This document shows, one piece after another, positions 40,430 through 51,943 of a stretch of DNA of 64,000 nt. The position numbers were made by a program, and so were the translations under genes. The notes under the pieces were generated by a model that made no database searches, had not been told where the DNA came from, and saw nothing but the letters and a program-made list of their open reading frames with translations. The stretch spans positions 102,319,220-102,383,219 of the forward strand of contig CM026426.1 in assembly GCA_014871385.1 (NCBI GenBank), read 5' to 3'. Each line of letters starts with the position of its first letter. The stretch's first letter is position 1. This DNA is from Ceratodon purpureus. Lineage: Eukaryota; Streptophyta; Bryopsida; Pseudoditrichales; Ditrichaceae.

Positions 40430-42940
40430 CTACTGTGGCGGTGGAGAATGCTGCTCCTCGGCTTTCTTCTCCTGGTCCTTTCTGCCCCTGGTCAGTCGTC
40501 GTAGTGTGGTCCCCTCCTCGCTAATTCCATCTGGTGGAAGGTCTGCCTCCGGCCTGATAGGTGTTATATCAGGCTGACCCTCGCTATCCTGGTCCTCGTC
40601 CTCCTCATCCTCCTGGCCTGGCTCCGGGTCGACATACTGCTCCTCATCTGGGAACCAGTTTCTCAGCAGAGCATCTATAAGTTCGCCCCCTTTGATCTCC
40701 CTGGTCTCGCTGGTGTGGACCCGAATCAGCATTCGGCGTAGGCTGGACAAAATCAATGGGGCCCAGTTATGGTCCCCCTTCCTCACGGCCTGGTATATGT
40801 TTTCCAGCAGTTCGTTGCTAGCATAGAATGACTTCTTCTTTACGCACATGATCTTCACCAGTGCCTTGACTCTGTCTTGATATGGTTCATCGAACCCCTT
40901 GATCCTGGTCCCATCAGAAGTGTGATACGCTCGGGTGAGACCAAACTGCTTCATGTGTCGGGTGTCCAATTCTCCGTTAGCCTTGGGACTTGGTGCGATC
41001 TTGCTCCCTTCTAGCCCTAATGCCTGCTGTATAGTCCATGCGGTGATCTCCACTGGAATTCCTCTCACCGAGGCTCTGATCGGGGTGGTATTGTCCGGTT
41101 TCTCCCCTTTTATGTATTGGAAACCCTCTATAAAATCTGCAACTAACTCTGTCCTAGGGGTTGGCCATGTATACTCATAGAAATTCCCGAGGCTTACCTT
41201 TTCAGCCCAGACATCGTCCTTGAGATCTCTCCAAGTTTTCCAGTGTTCTAGGGGAAGAAAGGTAAGCTTCATTCCCCTCTTCTTCTTCCTGGTTAGCATG
41301 ATTTGCTTAGGAGCTCTGGCCATGGCCTCCGTCTGTTTTCTTCGGGTTCCTGCTCCTGCTTTCTTCAGCTCTGGCTCCAAGACTGGTGCTGGCCTTCGGT
41401 CCCCTTCGGAGGTAGCTTGAGTTGGCTGTGGCGGAGCCTCCTCTCCCTCCTGTATCTCCATCTCTTCGACCTGCCCTGCTGTCTCTGGTCCCTTCATGTA
41501 CTGGTGCAGGGTCCCTTTCTTAGACTGCCCCTGCTTCTGGGCTGGCTCCTTTCCTTCCCTCTGCCCTGTGGTTCCTTCCGTCGCCATCGTTCCTCCCTGT
41601 ATTCTGGTTGTCCCTCCTACTGTTTTTTCTCCTTCCCTATTCTCCTCCCTGGCCCAATCTTGGAAAGTCAGTCGCGGTTCTTGAGTCCCGAAGTGATCCT
41701 CTACTCCTTCTGCTTTCACTCTATTTCCCCTTCCTTCTCTGACCTGAATTTCCCTTTCCACCGATCCGACCAGTCCCCTTGGCTCTATAGTTCCCTCATT
41801 CGAAGTATGACCTTCCCTGCTCTTCCTGTGCTCAATCTGCAATGTGCGCCAAAACTCAATTGTCGTGGAAAATACCTGAGTGGAATGTCTTTGCTGGCCC
41901 TGATGTTGCTGCCCTTGTTCTTCCTCTATGAGCCGAATCTCCCTTCCACTGCTTCTGAACTGTACAGCCTCCTGTTGATCCTCGTCTTCCCTGCCTCGGT
42001 GTCCTTCTTCTTCCTGTCTGTCGCCGCCCCTTAGGGTTTCCAACCCGCTGCAGTGAGGAGTTCCCCGATCAGGCTGCCGGTACTTCTCCTCGATTCGGCG
42101 CTGGTGCTCCTTCTGTAGAAGCTGCTGTTTCTCTTGAAACTCGCACTGTTGTTCCTTCCAAAGTCGCCGCTGCTTCTCTTGAAGCTGGCTCTGTTGCTCC
42201 TCCCTGAGCTGTTGCTGCTTGAGTTGGAACTGGCGCTGCTGCTCCTCTCGGAGCTGTGGCTGCTTCTCTTGGAGCCGCTGCTGCTGGTGCTCCTCGTTGG
42301 TGTGTCGGCGCCGCTGCTCCTCTTGAAGCCGCTGCTGTTGATGCTCCTCCTTGGTGTGTCGGCGCCGCTGCTCCTCTTGGAGCCGCTGCTGCTGATGCTC
42401 CTCCTTGGTGTGTCGGCGCCGCTGCTCCTCTTGGAGCCGCTGCTGCTGATGCTCCTCCTTGGTGTGTCGGCGCCGCTGCTCCTCTTGGAGCCGCTGCTGC
42501 TGATGTTCTTCTTTCCGAAACTGCGCCGCCCTCTCTTCCGGGTTGAACTGCGCTGGTCCTCTCGTGTGAGTGAAGTCACCTACCTGCCCCAAACTGCGCC
42601 ACTCTCTCTCCCTAGCTTCTCCGAAAGTATCTGCCTCACTGTTCTCTATCTCTGTGCTATGATCTGCTCTAAGTTCTCTCTCAACTTCCTCACCTTGGCC
42701 TTCTCTCGCCTCTTCCTCTCTCCAAATCACGCTGCTCGCCCTATTTTGTTGGCAACTCCAGAATGCAATGTCGGCGCTTCTCCTTGGCTGCGGCTCTAAA
42801 CCCCTAATACCCTGACCCGGTCCAAGGTCCTCCTCCAGTCCCGTTCGGACTTCATCCAGTCTTCCCTCCCGTCGGATGGATGAAGTATCATGTTCGGATG
42901 AACTCTGTCCGTCCTCCTTCTTAATGGGCCGCCCTCTGAA
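40430..42940 (-). pseudogene. Post-integrase domain of G2, 'putative plant transposon protein'-like
   Basis: In the same frame as integrase, separated from it only by a TAG at 42941-42943, and with no convincing ATG of its own. The first 450 residues are low complexity: Glu/Gln/Arg-rich with five 18-residue tandem repeats (KEEHQQQRLQEEQRRRHT, about 42255-42525). A conserved globular region follows: SLGNFYEYTWPTPRTELVAD, then IRASVRGIPVEITAWTIQQA, then LSSLRRMLIRVHTSE and LLRNWFP. The order FY.....PR.EL..DF, VRG..V..T...I..ALGL resembles the Pfam 'putative plant transposon protein' family (PF20167), as far as I can judge without a search. G3 has the same region. A TAG at 40430-40432 is followed by open, basic sequence (RKRKRKVQ). 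Confidence 0.6.
42255..42525 (-). repeat. 54-bp tandem repeat inside the G2 polyprotein
   Basis: About five units of 54 bp, each coding the same 18 residues (KEEHQQQRLQEEQRRRHT), in frame. The three central units are nearly identical. Confidence 0.85.
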
Positions 42941-44500
42941 CTATCCCATTCCTTTTTCTCTCCCCCTTATGACTTCTAACATTCCACATCCCACTATCAC
43001 TAACTCTTTTTTTTCTTTTGTTTTTTCTTTTTTTACTACTTCTTTATTTTTTTCATTCCCTTTATTTTTTTCAATCATCTCCTCTATGTCTCCTTCCTCT
43101 GCTTTCTGTCCTTCCTCTTGCTCATTTTTATTTTTCTTTTGATTTTTCATTTTTCTCTCACTGTTTTCTTTATCCTTCTGCTGTTTTACTGCTTCACTGC
43201 CTCCTTCTTCACAATTTTTTTCACTTTTTATCCCTGTATTTTCTAACCCTGACTGGACACTATCCCCCTTTTGCTCGTTGACCAGTCCTCTGGTCAAATG
43301 TCCTGGTGTCCTGGTTTCCACTGCCCTGTTTTCCTTCTCATAGAATCGATATGGTTTTAACTTATTAATGTTGACCAATACTGGGTCGGGTTCAAAATTT
43401 TTTACCTGGACCAGTAGAGCAGTGTTGTTGGGGAGCCTGTACTGGACCCTATAAGGTCCAAACCACCGACTTTTGAATTTCCCCACATGCTCCTTATGGC
43501 CCTTGGGATACCAGAGCACATAATCGCCTACTTGAAAATCCTTTCGCTTATAGTGTTGCTGGCTCCAAAGTGCCCTGTTCCACTGCTTGGCCCCTACTGC
43601 TTCCTGGGCCTCTAGTCTTGAAGTGTCCATCTGTTCCAAATCCGCAATCTTGGCTGCCAACACCCTGGTTGGTGTATAATCTATTTCACTAGTGGTCTTC
43701 CTGGTCGGTACTACATACTCTGTTGGCATTAACGGATGTAAGCCATAGACCAGTTGAAATGGTGTGTAACCTGTAGTCACCTTGTAAGCAGTCCTGTAGG
43801 AGAGCAGTACGGTATGAAGATGCTCATCCCAATCTGTTCGCCTATCATTGACCAGCTTGCTCAGTAGGTGACCAATCACCTTGTTTGTTGATTCAGCCTG
43901 GCCATTACCCTGGGGGTAATAGGTTGTTGATGTACGATGCTGGAGGAGAAAATGCTCCACCAGGTGTTCTATAGCCTCATTTATAAAATGAGAACCCTGG
44001 TCACTTACAAGTGTCAAGGGACACCCGTATCTTGAAAGGATCTGCTCATACAAAAACTTAGCAGTAACTGCTGCTGAATTGGTTTTGAGCGCCCTTGCCT
44101 CCACCCACTTGGTAGCATAATCTGTAGCCACCAGTATGTACCTGTTCCCTGTTCTGGATGCTGTTGGTTTAATGGGCCCGATAAAGTCCAATCCCCATTT
44201 CATAAATGGTTCTGCTGGCATACTGGCCACTAAGGTAGCTAAACCAGTATTTGCCATGCCTCCCACTCTCTGGCATCTGTCACACGCCTTGCAGTATTCT
44301 GCAACATCCCGATGTATCGCTGGCCACCAGTATCCGGCGTCCAGTATCTTCCTGCTGGTGATATCTTGTGAAAAATGACCACCTGCTACTCCATTGTGCA
44401 TCTCCTTCATCACCACCTCCGCCTGCACTGGGTCCAGTACCCTTCTGACTACCAGATCATGTCCTCGCTTGTGCAGAACTCCCTGGACCAGTGTATAGGG
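42941..44500 (-). pseudogene. G2 integrase
   Basis: The N-terminal zinc site is H...H...[17 protein letters not shown] and CKACDRCQR. The catalytic core has all three acidic residues: Asp in [10 protein letters not shown], Asp in LVSDQGSHF and Glu in [11 protein letters not shown]. The C-terminal part includes [16 protein letters not shown], typical of gypsy integrases; no chromodomain is visible. A long Lys/Glu-rich linker ends at a TAG (42941-42943). The frame differs by one from the reverse transcriptase frame, the slip lying near 44480-44500. The enzyme inserts element DNA into the host genome; its residues look intact, but the nearby frameshift would block expression from this copy. Confidence 0.88.
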
Positions 44501-46299
44501 AGTGACTTCAGAATCAGTTTGCTCTGCTCCTCCTTAGACAAGTCCTGTCGTACAACACCAGATTTCAGGTAAGAACGTACATCCTCTAACCATTCTGGTT
44601 TAACATAAAACAAACTTGCATCCTTGGTCTGGTCCTCGACACCAGTTGCTGGTTCTCCGTTGGGCAGTCTTGACATCGCATCTGCCACACCATGATTCTT
44701 TCCTGGCTTATACACCACTGTGAAATTGTATTCTTGAAACAGCAGTAGCCACCTTGCTATCCGTCCTGACACCTGCGGCTTATTAACTAGATACACCAGT
44801 GCCATATGGTCAACATAGAAAACAAATTTATTTCCCAGCAGATAATGCCTATACTTGTTTAGAGCATAAACCATTGCCAAAGCTTCCCTTTCAGTAGTAC
44901 TGTAGTTCCTCTCAGCAGAATTCAACAGTCTACTAGCATAAGAAATGGGCTGGTCACACTTCCCTGTTGGATTTTGGGCCAACATCACTCCTACTGCTAT
45001 ATTCGAAGCATCTGTATGCACATGGAACTCCAGGTCCCATCTTGGTGCAATGAGAATTGGCGCATTCTGGTACTGCTCCTTGATTTTCTTCCATGCCTGC
45101 TCACACTGGTCTGACCAGATGAACTCTTCTGTCTTCCTCATGAGCCTGGTGATTGGCTCCATGATATGTGCATACGACTTAATGTAGCACCTGTTAAACT
45201 GGGCAAAACCGTTAAAAACCTGTACATCTACTGGTTTTTCTGGTCTAGGCATGTTCTCGACTGCTTCAATTTTCTTAGGATCAGGAAATTTCCCTTCCTT
45301 AGACACAATGTGGCCAAATATAATACCAGAGAAGACCAGTAGTAAACATTTCTCAGGATTTAGACTTATCCCATAGTCCCGGCATTTCTCAAAACACTTC
45401 CTCTGCTTGACCAGATGACTAATAATGTCACTGTACACACTGAAATCATCCAAAAACAATTTCATAAAATCACCAATGAAATCACGAAAGGCTTTGTTTA
45501 CTGCCCTCTGGTATGTGGGAGGTGCGTTTTTCAGCCCAAAAGGCATGACTATCCACACGAATGCTCCCCAGTCTGTTACAAAAGCAGTCTTGTGCCGGTC
45601 CTCTGGTGCTATCTGAATCTGGTGGTACCCGGAGTACCCATCCAGAAACGAATACATCTCATGTCCTGCCACAGAATCCAACACTTCCTCAGTAAATGGT
45701 AATGGATACGGGTCCTTTTTTGTGGCAGCATTCAATTTACAAAAATCAATACAAATTCTCAACTTCCCGTTCTTCTTAGGAACAATAACAATAGGGGATA
45801 ACCAGGTAGCATCCTCTACTGGTGTAATGAATCCAGCCTGAAGCAGTTTATCCAAGTCCTGCTTCACAATACTGGCATAATTTGGATTCATGCGATATCT
45901 GGCCTGATGGGATGGTGGGATATCCTTCTCCAACTCAATCCTGTGCTGTGCAATTGAGGGTGGGATACCCTTCAGGTCCTTATAGGTCCAGGCAAATACA
46001 TCCTTGAATTCCCTGAACAGAGCCTCTGCTTCAATAGCCTGTTCTGGACTAATGGCTGCATTAATCTTCAGATACTGGGGCTCCTCCTCTGTTCCAAGGT
46101 TAATTTTTCTCAACTGCTCCGACTCTGGTAAGGTCCAGGATGCTATCTTCAATTTCTTCACTTTCTCCCGGGCTGGTGTCTCATCCACTTCAATGTCGCC
46201 CTCCTCAAAGTTGTAGAAATGGTCTGGGTAGGCTCGCTGTGATCCACCCTCTTGTCCCTGGTCCTGGTCCTGGTTCTTTGTCGAGCTCTTGATGTCGTC
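44449..46299 (-). pseudogene. G2 reverse transcriptase and RNase H
   Basis: Follows the protease frame after a TAG at 46300-46302. Reverse transcriptase motifs in order: TWLSPIVIVPKKNGKLRICI, YSFLDGYSGYHQI, VMPFGLKNAPPTYQRAVNKA and the catalytic KLFLDDFSVYSD (FLDD in place of YxDD). RNase H shows HVHTDASNIAVG (Asp), EREALAMVYAL (Glu) and FYVDHMALVYL (Asp). The reading frame ends at a TAG (44449) just after a one-base slip into the integrase frame. Apart from these, the catalytic sites are complete. Confidence 0.9.
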
Positions 46300-46890
46300 C
46301 TAGTCCTTTCTGTTGTCCTGGTCCTTGTTCTGCTCCATTCGAGGCAGAGTGACTGTTCCAACGGCCAGCAAGTCCTGCTCACTAGCTAACCACAAGGCTT
46401 CCTCCTCATCTGTCAGTCCTTCAGTAAAATTATAGCAGACTAGGACTTCAGGTAACTTAGGCCTGGGCCCCTTCCTCTGACTGACTGAGATGGTTTTTAC
46501 AGTACCATTACCTCTGATGGTAACCAGATTGTTACCCCAATCGTGATTTACCTTAGCATCAATCAACCATGGTCTGCCTAGCAGCATACTATAGGCTTTG
46601 TTAACTTCTTTATTTTTAATAACAGTCAAGGTAATAAGGTAAGGAATACCGTGGATGTGAATTTTCACATTGCGAATCATCCCCACCGGGTCAACGACTG
46701 TCTGGTCCGCCATTCTTAATCTGAAAGGAGCAGGCTGTGAGTCCTTGAGGCCCAGTCTTTTTCGCTCCTCCTCAGTTATCAGGTTCACACCTGATCCTCC
46801 ATCCAGTAGGACATTCTCCAGAGTCCCATTGCCTATCTGTACTGTTAACACCGGCAGTTCTCTGTCAACATCAATAGCCAGACTGCCTAT
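46300..46890 (-). pseudogene. G2 retropepsin-like protease
   Basis: In the same frame as the end of gag, separated by a TAA at 46891-46893 (GKTD, stop, IGSLAIDVD). Contains LLDGGSGVNLITEEE, RMADQTVV and MLLGRPWLIDAKVNHDWG, the same blocks as in G1, G3 and E4a. Ends at TAG 46300-46302 inside an Asp/Gln-rich linker. The equivalent gag-protease joint in G3 has no stop, which argues that this TAA is a mutation rather than a suppressible terminator. Confidence 0.85.
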
Positions 46891-49800
46891 TTAATCGGTC
46901 TTACCTGGTTGACTGGTTGTGGGCTTCTTCCTTGGTACTGGCTCTGGTTGAGTGGACTGGTACTCTGCCATTTCTGGGAATACGTGGGCCTTCACAAATT
47001 TGGTCAAATTAGGGGCCATCTTCAGCAGCTGTCCTAGTGAGACTGTGATGGGACTGTCCAGTATTTCTCTTCCAACCACAGTTGCATAGTGCTGCTCCTG
47101 GTTGTTCTCTGTACTGATCTCCCCTTCTGCGCCCAATTCCTGCTTGACGGTCTTGCTGCTATAGGCTAGTGTATCTGAGTCTCGGAATCCTGCCCACTCA
47201 TTATCCAGCACTTCACCATCTCCTTCCTTCTCTGCTGTTTTTAAAGTCGCCCTGAGTGTCTCTGCTTCTGCCTTCTCCTGCTCTTCTTGAAGCTTGATTT
47301 CCTTCAAGGTTTCTAGCATCGAATTCCTGATTTTCTCTTCCTCCTGCCAGTCCTCCTTCGTTCTGGCCTTTCTTGGTTCAGGTTCCCTTGATTCATCCTG
47401 GATAGGTAACAGTCCTGCCTTCAGCCTCTGGGCTCTGGTCATGGTAGCTACCCCCACTGACTCTTGGGGTTCTTCTATTAGCTCAATCTCCACATTACTG
47501 ACATGGTGATCCTGCTTCTTGTTGGTCTTCTCTTGGTCTGCCAAAAACTGGTCCCATTGTGCCTTCTTGGGGCAGTTCCAGCTTCTTTGATCTAATCCTC
47601 CACACAAGAAACAACTGGGTGGTTGATCACCATAACCCCTTTGTTGGCTGCTGCCTGCCCTGGGATTAGGTGGTCGCTGGTATCCTTGGTTGTAGCTGTA
47701 AGTTCCTGCTGGTTTAGAAATAGAGACTTCATTGACACCAACATGTTCTTCTCCTTCCTTCTTCGCACCTGACCCCCTCTGGTTAGCTGGGTTGTACCAA
47801 CAGTTCTTATCATCATGGCCCAGCTTCTTACAAATACCACAGGCTTTCCTTGGAGCCTCCTGGTCTGGTTCCTTCCTGGTCACTGTGGCTGCCTTACTGC
47901 TAGTCTCCACTTTCTTCACTTCGATCTTAGTGGGTTTACCACTAGAATCAGTGCAGTTCTCCTCGCATCTCAAAGCTGCATCCACCAACTCTGTCAAACT
48001 CCTGACTGGTGCCACACTGGTGTCAAACTCTTGATATACTCCAGCAGTCTTGCCCGAAAGTTAGTGATTCTGAACCCTTCTCCTGGATCAGATTGTAGAC
48101 ATTTAATTAATGTCATAAACCGATCATAGTAGTCCTGTACCTTCTCTCTGTCCCCCTGTTTGAAGGACTTCAATTCCCTGTATACTGCCTCATCAGTGGT
48201 CTGGTCTCTGTACCTCCTCCTGAAAGCAGCTTTAACATCCTCCCATGAGCAGTAGACATGGTTCCCTAAGAAATTCTCATACCATGCACCAACCTTGTCC
48301 AGCAAAGTGGTACCCATCAGGTTGATTATCACCTGCTCATCAGTTTCTCCGTTGTACCATAGGGTCCTTTCAAACTGCCGTATGTGAGCATCTGGATTCG
48401 TCCCCTCCTTGTACTTGGAGTAGGTCAGCGGCTTCCTCTGTGCCACAAGGACTGGTCCTGTCACTGGGGGTACTCTGGGTCTAGCAGCTGGTGGGTAGGA
48501 TGGTGGACCATGCCTCACTGGATAACTGCTATCCGCTGTATCTCCTGGTACTCCTATTCCTGCAGGTGGCCTAGTGTCATATGGCATCCCTCTCATTATC
48601 TCCGCTGGTCTTCTGTATCCTGTTCCTATGTCAGGAACTCCTGCACCGGCTTCTGCTCCTCCGCTTGGCCAGTAGGCAGTTCTGTTGACTTCTGGTCTGT
48701 ACTCATCACCTGTGAGGTGATCCATATAGGTAGAATGTGCTCCTCCTCCTCCTGTTGGGCTCACCCGAGTCCTCGAGGTTGGAAAATGGTCTGTCCCTGG
48801 CCTTCCTGGTATAGCAGATGTAGTGTAGGGTGCTCCCATCAATTCTGCTTCCCTCAGCTGACCTAGTCTGTCCCCCTGAACCACTGAATGGTCATATGCT
48901 GCCCACGGATCCGCCCTTGGTTTGGCCTGGAGTTTCTGGCTCTCTTCCCTCAGTATCTCCTGCCATTTGTAAAGGGTCGCCTGCCGGGTAGCTTCTTTCA
49001 TTTCTTCCTCCTTCTTCTTCTGGTCCTCCAATCTCTGTGCCTCTTGTAATAATCGTAGAGCCTCCTGTCTTAGCAAGTCCTGCTGCCTGCTTCATCTCCT
49101 CTCTCCTTTGAGTCTCCTGCCAGGTTCTGAGAGCCTCCTGTCTCTGCTTCTCCTGGTCCTGCTCTTCAAGCCTCTTTGTTTCCTGCCATAGTTTCATGGC
49201 TTCCTTCAGTTTGATCTCCTCCCGGTTCTTTTCTTCCCACGCCTCCATTGTCTCTCTGAACCGGGCTGCTTGGCCTAGCTCCTCCATCTGCCTCCTGTAC
49301 AGGTCCTCTGTTGCCTGCTGGTTTCTTCGTTCTCTCTCTGCTTGCCTTCTAGCCTGCTGTTGGGCCTTGAACTGCTCCAGTTGTCTTCTGTCCTCCTCAT
49401 CTTCGTCCAGCTCCATTCCTTGGAACTGTTCTTGTGCAAAATGTACCACTGGTCTCCTGGGATTCACCTGTGTGGGCTTACCCGTTTTGTACATCTCTGA
49501 CAGTGCTGCTGCTCCTGTCGGAACTCTGTCCCCAGTGTTAACTTCCTCCAATTTCTTCTTCAGCGTTTCCAATGTCTCCACCAAATCACCTGGTGTTTTC
49601 TCCCCTGGTTTCGGTGTGTCTGGTCTGCTGCCTCCTTTCTTCTCCTCCTCCTGGAAATGGTCATATGCTGATGCCATTCTGGTCTGGGGGTTCCAGCAAT
49701 GCTGTGTGTCTCCTTCACCTGGCCTTGGGAATTCCCTCCTCCTGGTCCTGGGTGATAGTGGATGTCCCTCATACTTCCGAATTTCTTCCTCATCCTCCTG

Positions 49801-50082
49801 CCAATTCTTGAAGCTTGGGCCAGGTTCTCCTCTTGCTGACCCTGTCCTCCTGCTTATTCCAAGTATTGTTTCCTGGCTCGAATTCTCTCCTACCAGGTCC
49901 ATATCAATCAGGTCCCTGGTTCTCCCTTTAGCTATACTTTCTTCTGAACTCAATTGTCCTCCCATTGGTTTTCCTACTTCTGCTGCTGCTCTTTGCTCTC
50001 TGAGTTCGTATCTTGCCAACCGTTCTGCTGCTTGTCTCCTGGCTATCTCCTCCTTGTCCCACCCTGGGTATTCTCTGTCCAT
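46891..50082 (-). pseudogene. G2 Gag
   Basis: ATG 50082 (MDREYPGWDKEEIARR). Reading uses three overlapping frames, 50082-48892, 49076-47994 and 48015-46891, so at least two small indels have occurred. The N-terminal half is Glu/Gln/Arg-rich coiled coil. The gag domain has YSKYKEGTNPDAHIRQFE, SWEDVKAAFRRRYRDQ and KVQDYYDRFMTLIKCLQ. Two zinc knuckles follow: CGICKKLGHDDKNC is intact, while the second, CFLCGGLDQRSWNC, has Gln in place of the His ligand (G3 keeps His). Gag would form the particle and package RNA. Confidence 0.85.
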
Positions 50083-51286
50083 TGCAGTACAGTTTGCTGC
50101 TCCTCCCTTGGTACTCTCTGGTCAGGTGCTCTTCTGGTTTGGCTGGTACTTCCAGTAACTGAGTCTGCTCCTTCAAAACTCCTGGGTAGGTGCTGTCGGT
50201 TCCTTGTCCTCAGCCCTCCTCTGGTCCGTTGGATGCTAGTCCTCCTGTTTCTTGGTTCCTGTCCAGTCCATCCCTTTTTCCACCCTTCCACTTTGGTTCC
50301 TTTGGGACCTGTCAGTCTTTACTGTCCTACTGTAGACAGTTTTCTGCCCCTAGTTTCGCAAGTTCTAGCATAGTCTCAGTTTTTCAAGCTTCCATACATT
50401 ACAGTTTTGCAAGCTTCTAACCACAGTTTGTCTCCTGGTTCTTTACTGTCCATTCGTTTTTGTTTTTAATATTTCAATTTTTCCATTTCTCAATTTCTCC
50501 TTAAGTTACTTACTGTTTTTCTTAACTCAATTTCACTGTTCGCATTTTTACCCTCAGTTTCCACTGATACCTTTTACTGCTCAACTGTTTTTACGGACTG
50601 ATAATTTTTTAACTTTTTACCGTTACTTTTTACTGCTTCGAATATGTTTTTACTGACTGGTAACTTTTCCACTTTTTACCGCATCTTTTACGGGCTAGTA
50701 ACTTTTTAACTTTTTTACCGTTACTTTTTACTGTTCGAATGTTTTTTACTAATTGGTAATTTTTTTTTCACTTTTTACCGCAACTTTTTACTGGTTGTTT
50801 TTCACGCAGCCTACTGTTCCTTTCCTGACTGTCTGAATTCAACAGTGGTTTGGAACATAGCTGATACCCGTGACTATCCTCCCTCTGCTTTGGAGCTGTC
50901 CTCAGCTCCTGTGCCGTTGACTGTTTTGCATTGGCTCCTCTCCCACGTGATTCTGGGACTTGGCACCCTCAGTTTCGAAATGCGCTCCAACTGCAGAATC
51001 TGTGGTCCTCTTGTAACGTTGACTGCTCGAACATTGGCTCCTCCTCACTGGATTCTGGAACCAGATCCCCTCAGCCTCGAACTGTCCTCCTGCTGCAGCA
51101 TCTGTGGTGCTTCTGCTGCTGTAATCCTGGGACTGCGAATCTGTGACTGTAATCCTGTGACTGTAAAGCAGTGACTGTAAGCTTGTGACTGTGATCTCTC
51201 CCTTGGCCACTGTGCCTGTCAACCTGTTCCAGAACTGTCCTGGACTGTACAGATTCGCAGCAAAAGCCTCATGATCCGTTCTTAAT
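50083..51286 (-). other. G2 leader with tandem repeats
   Basis: No gene. At about 50588-50800 lie four diverged units of 45-60 bp built on ACTTTTTACCG and TTTTTACTG. At 50914 and 51017 a 103-bp section is repeated (both starting CGTTGACTG), followed by short GTGACTGTAA repeats near 51144-51190. Confidence 0.65.
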
Positions 51287-51299
51287 GCATGGTCGCCAA
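51287..51299 (-). other. Primer binding site candidate of G2
   Basis: Minus-strand TTGGCGACCATGC one base after the 5' LTR. G3 has TTGGTGACCATGC in the same place (62541-62553), so the motif is conserved, but I cannot name the tRNA it would match. Confidence 0.5.
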
Positions 51300-51943
51300 T
51301 GTTAAAGGGTGATTTAGCTCACCCTTTGGAAGCTAATCTACTGTCCAGATCTAAGGAGAAACTCTCGAAATTTTAATACCCACCTAACTAATTCTGCTCA
51401 ACACCCTTTTGCTCCTTACAGTGCCAGTTTCCAACCATTCTGCCCCTGATCTTCTGCTCCATCAACACAAGAACCCACAATGCGAGAATCCACAATGCGA
51501 TTCTACCTTAAGACCTAGCATTCAATGTGTACAAAGTCCAATGATTCAAAACTGCTTTCTCATCATTACTCTCTTCAGGTACAATCAGATCTGTCCCTAG
51601 GTCCTGCTCCACAGCAGTAACATCCTTCTCCCTACCTCCTAACCTCCTCTACCATCCTACCATACCTCTGAAAACACTCACACGACACAAGAGAGAGTGA
51701 GAGCCGCCATGCTCTCACTCCTCACTACCCCCAAACCCTAGCCGTCGTCATCCGTTGTCCGTTTTTCATCCAAGTCGATTTCTCATCCGACTGTCAAAAC
51801 TTCATCCAAAACGCAGTAACTAATAAATCCACAGTAACTATCTATTTTACTGTTCCTAGCAGTTTACTGTTACTGCTCCAGTTTTACTGTTCCTGCTCCA
51901 GTTTTACTGTTCTTAGGCAAAAAGGCAAAAAATCCCTTTAACA
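51300..51943 (-). repeat. 5' LTR of G2
   Basis: 644 bp, same terminal inverted repeats as the left LTR. The outer thirds align well (AAACCCTAGCCGTCGTCATCC, CGCAGTAACTA), the middle poorly. Confidence 0.85.

Larger units (their letters stand above)
38355..51943 (-). mobile_element. G2: large Ty3/gypsy-type LTR retrotransposon
   Basis: A 13.6-kb element on the minus strand with LTRs at both ends (TGTTAAAGGG...CCCTTTAACA), leader, gag, protease, reverse transcriptase, RNase H, integrase, then a further long coding region and a coiled-coil domain before the 3' LTR. The flanks do not match as a target duplication: GCGCG on the left, GGTGG on the right. The two LTRs are 623 and 644 bp and clearly diverged in the middle, while the coding region is only lightly damaged. 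This suggests a recombinant of two related elements rather than one simple insertion. Confidence 0.85.

Noticed and set aside
41303..42799. Leu/Ser-rich plus-strand frames opposite the G2 polyprotein, up to 243 codons, resembling membrane proteins
   Set aside because: They mirror the Glu/Gln/Lys-rich low-complexity coding on the minus strand; not independent genes.
46891..46893. Suppressible gag-pol stop codon in G2
   Set aside because: The same joint in G3 has no stop, and other TAG/TAA codons are scattered through the element at non-functional places.
49196..50158. A 320-codon Ser/Leu-rich plus-strand frame
   Set aside because: Antisense shadow of G2 gag coiled coil; hydrophobic character comes from complementing Gln/Glu codons.
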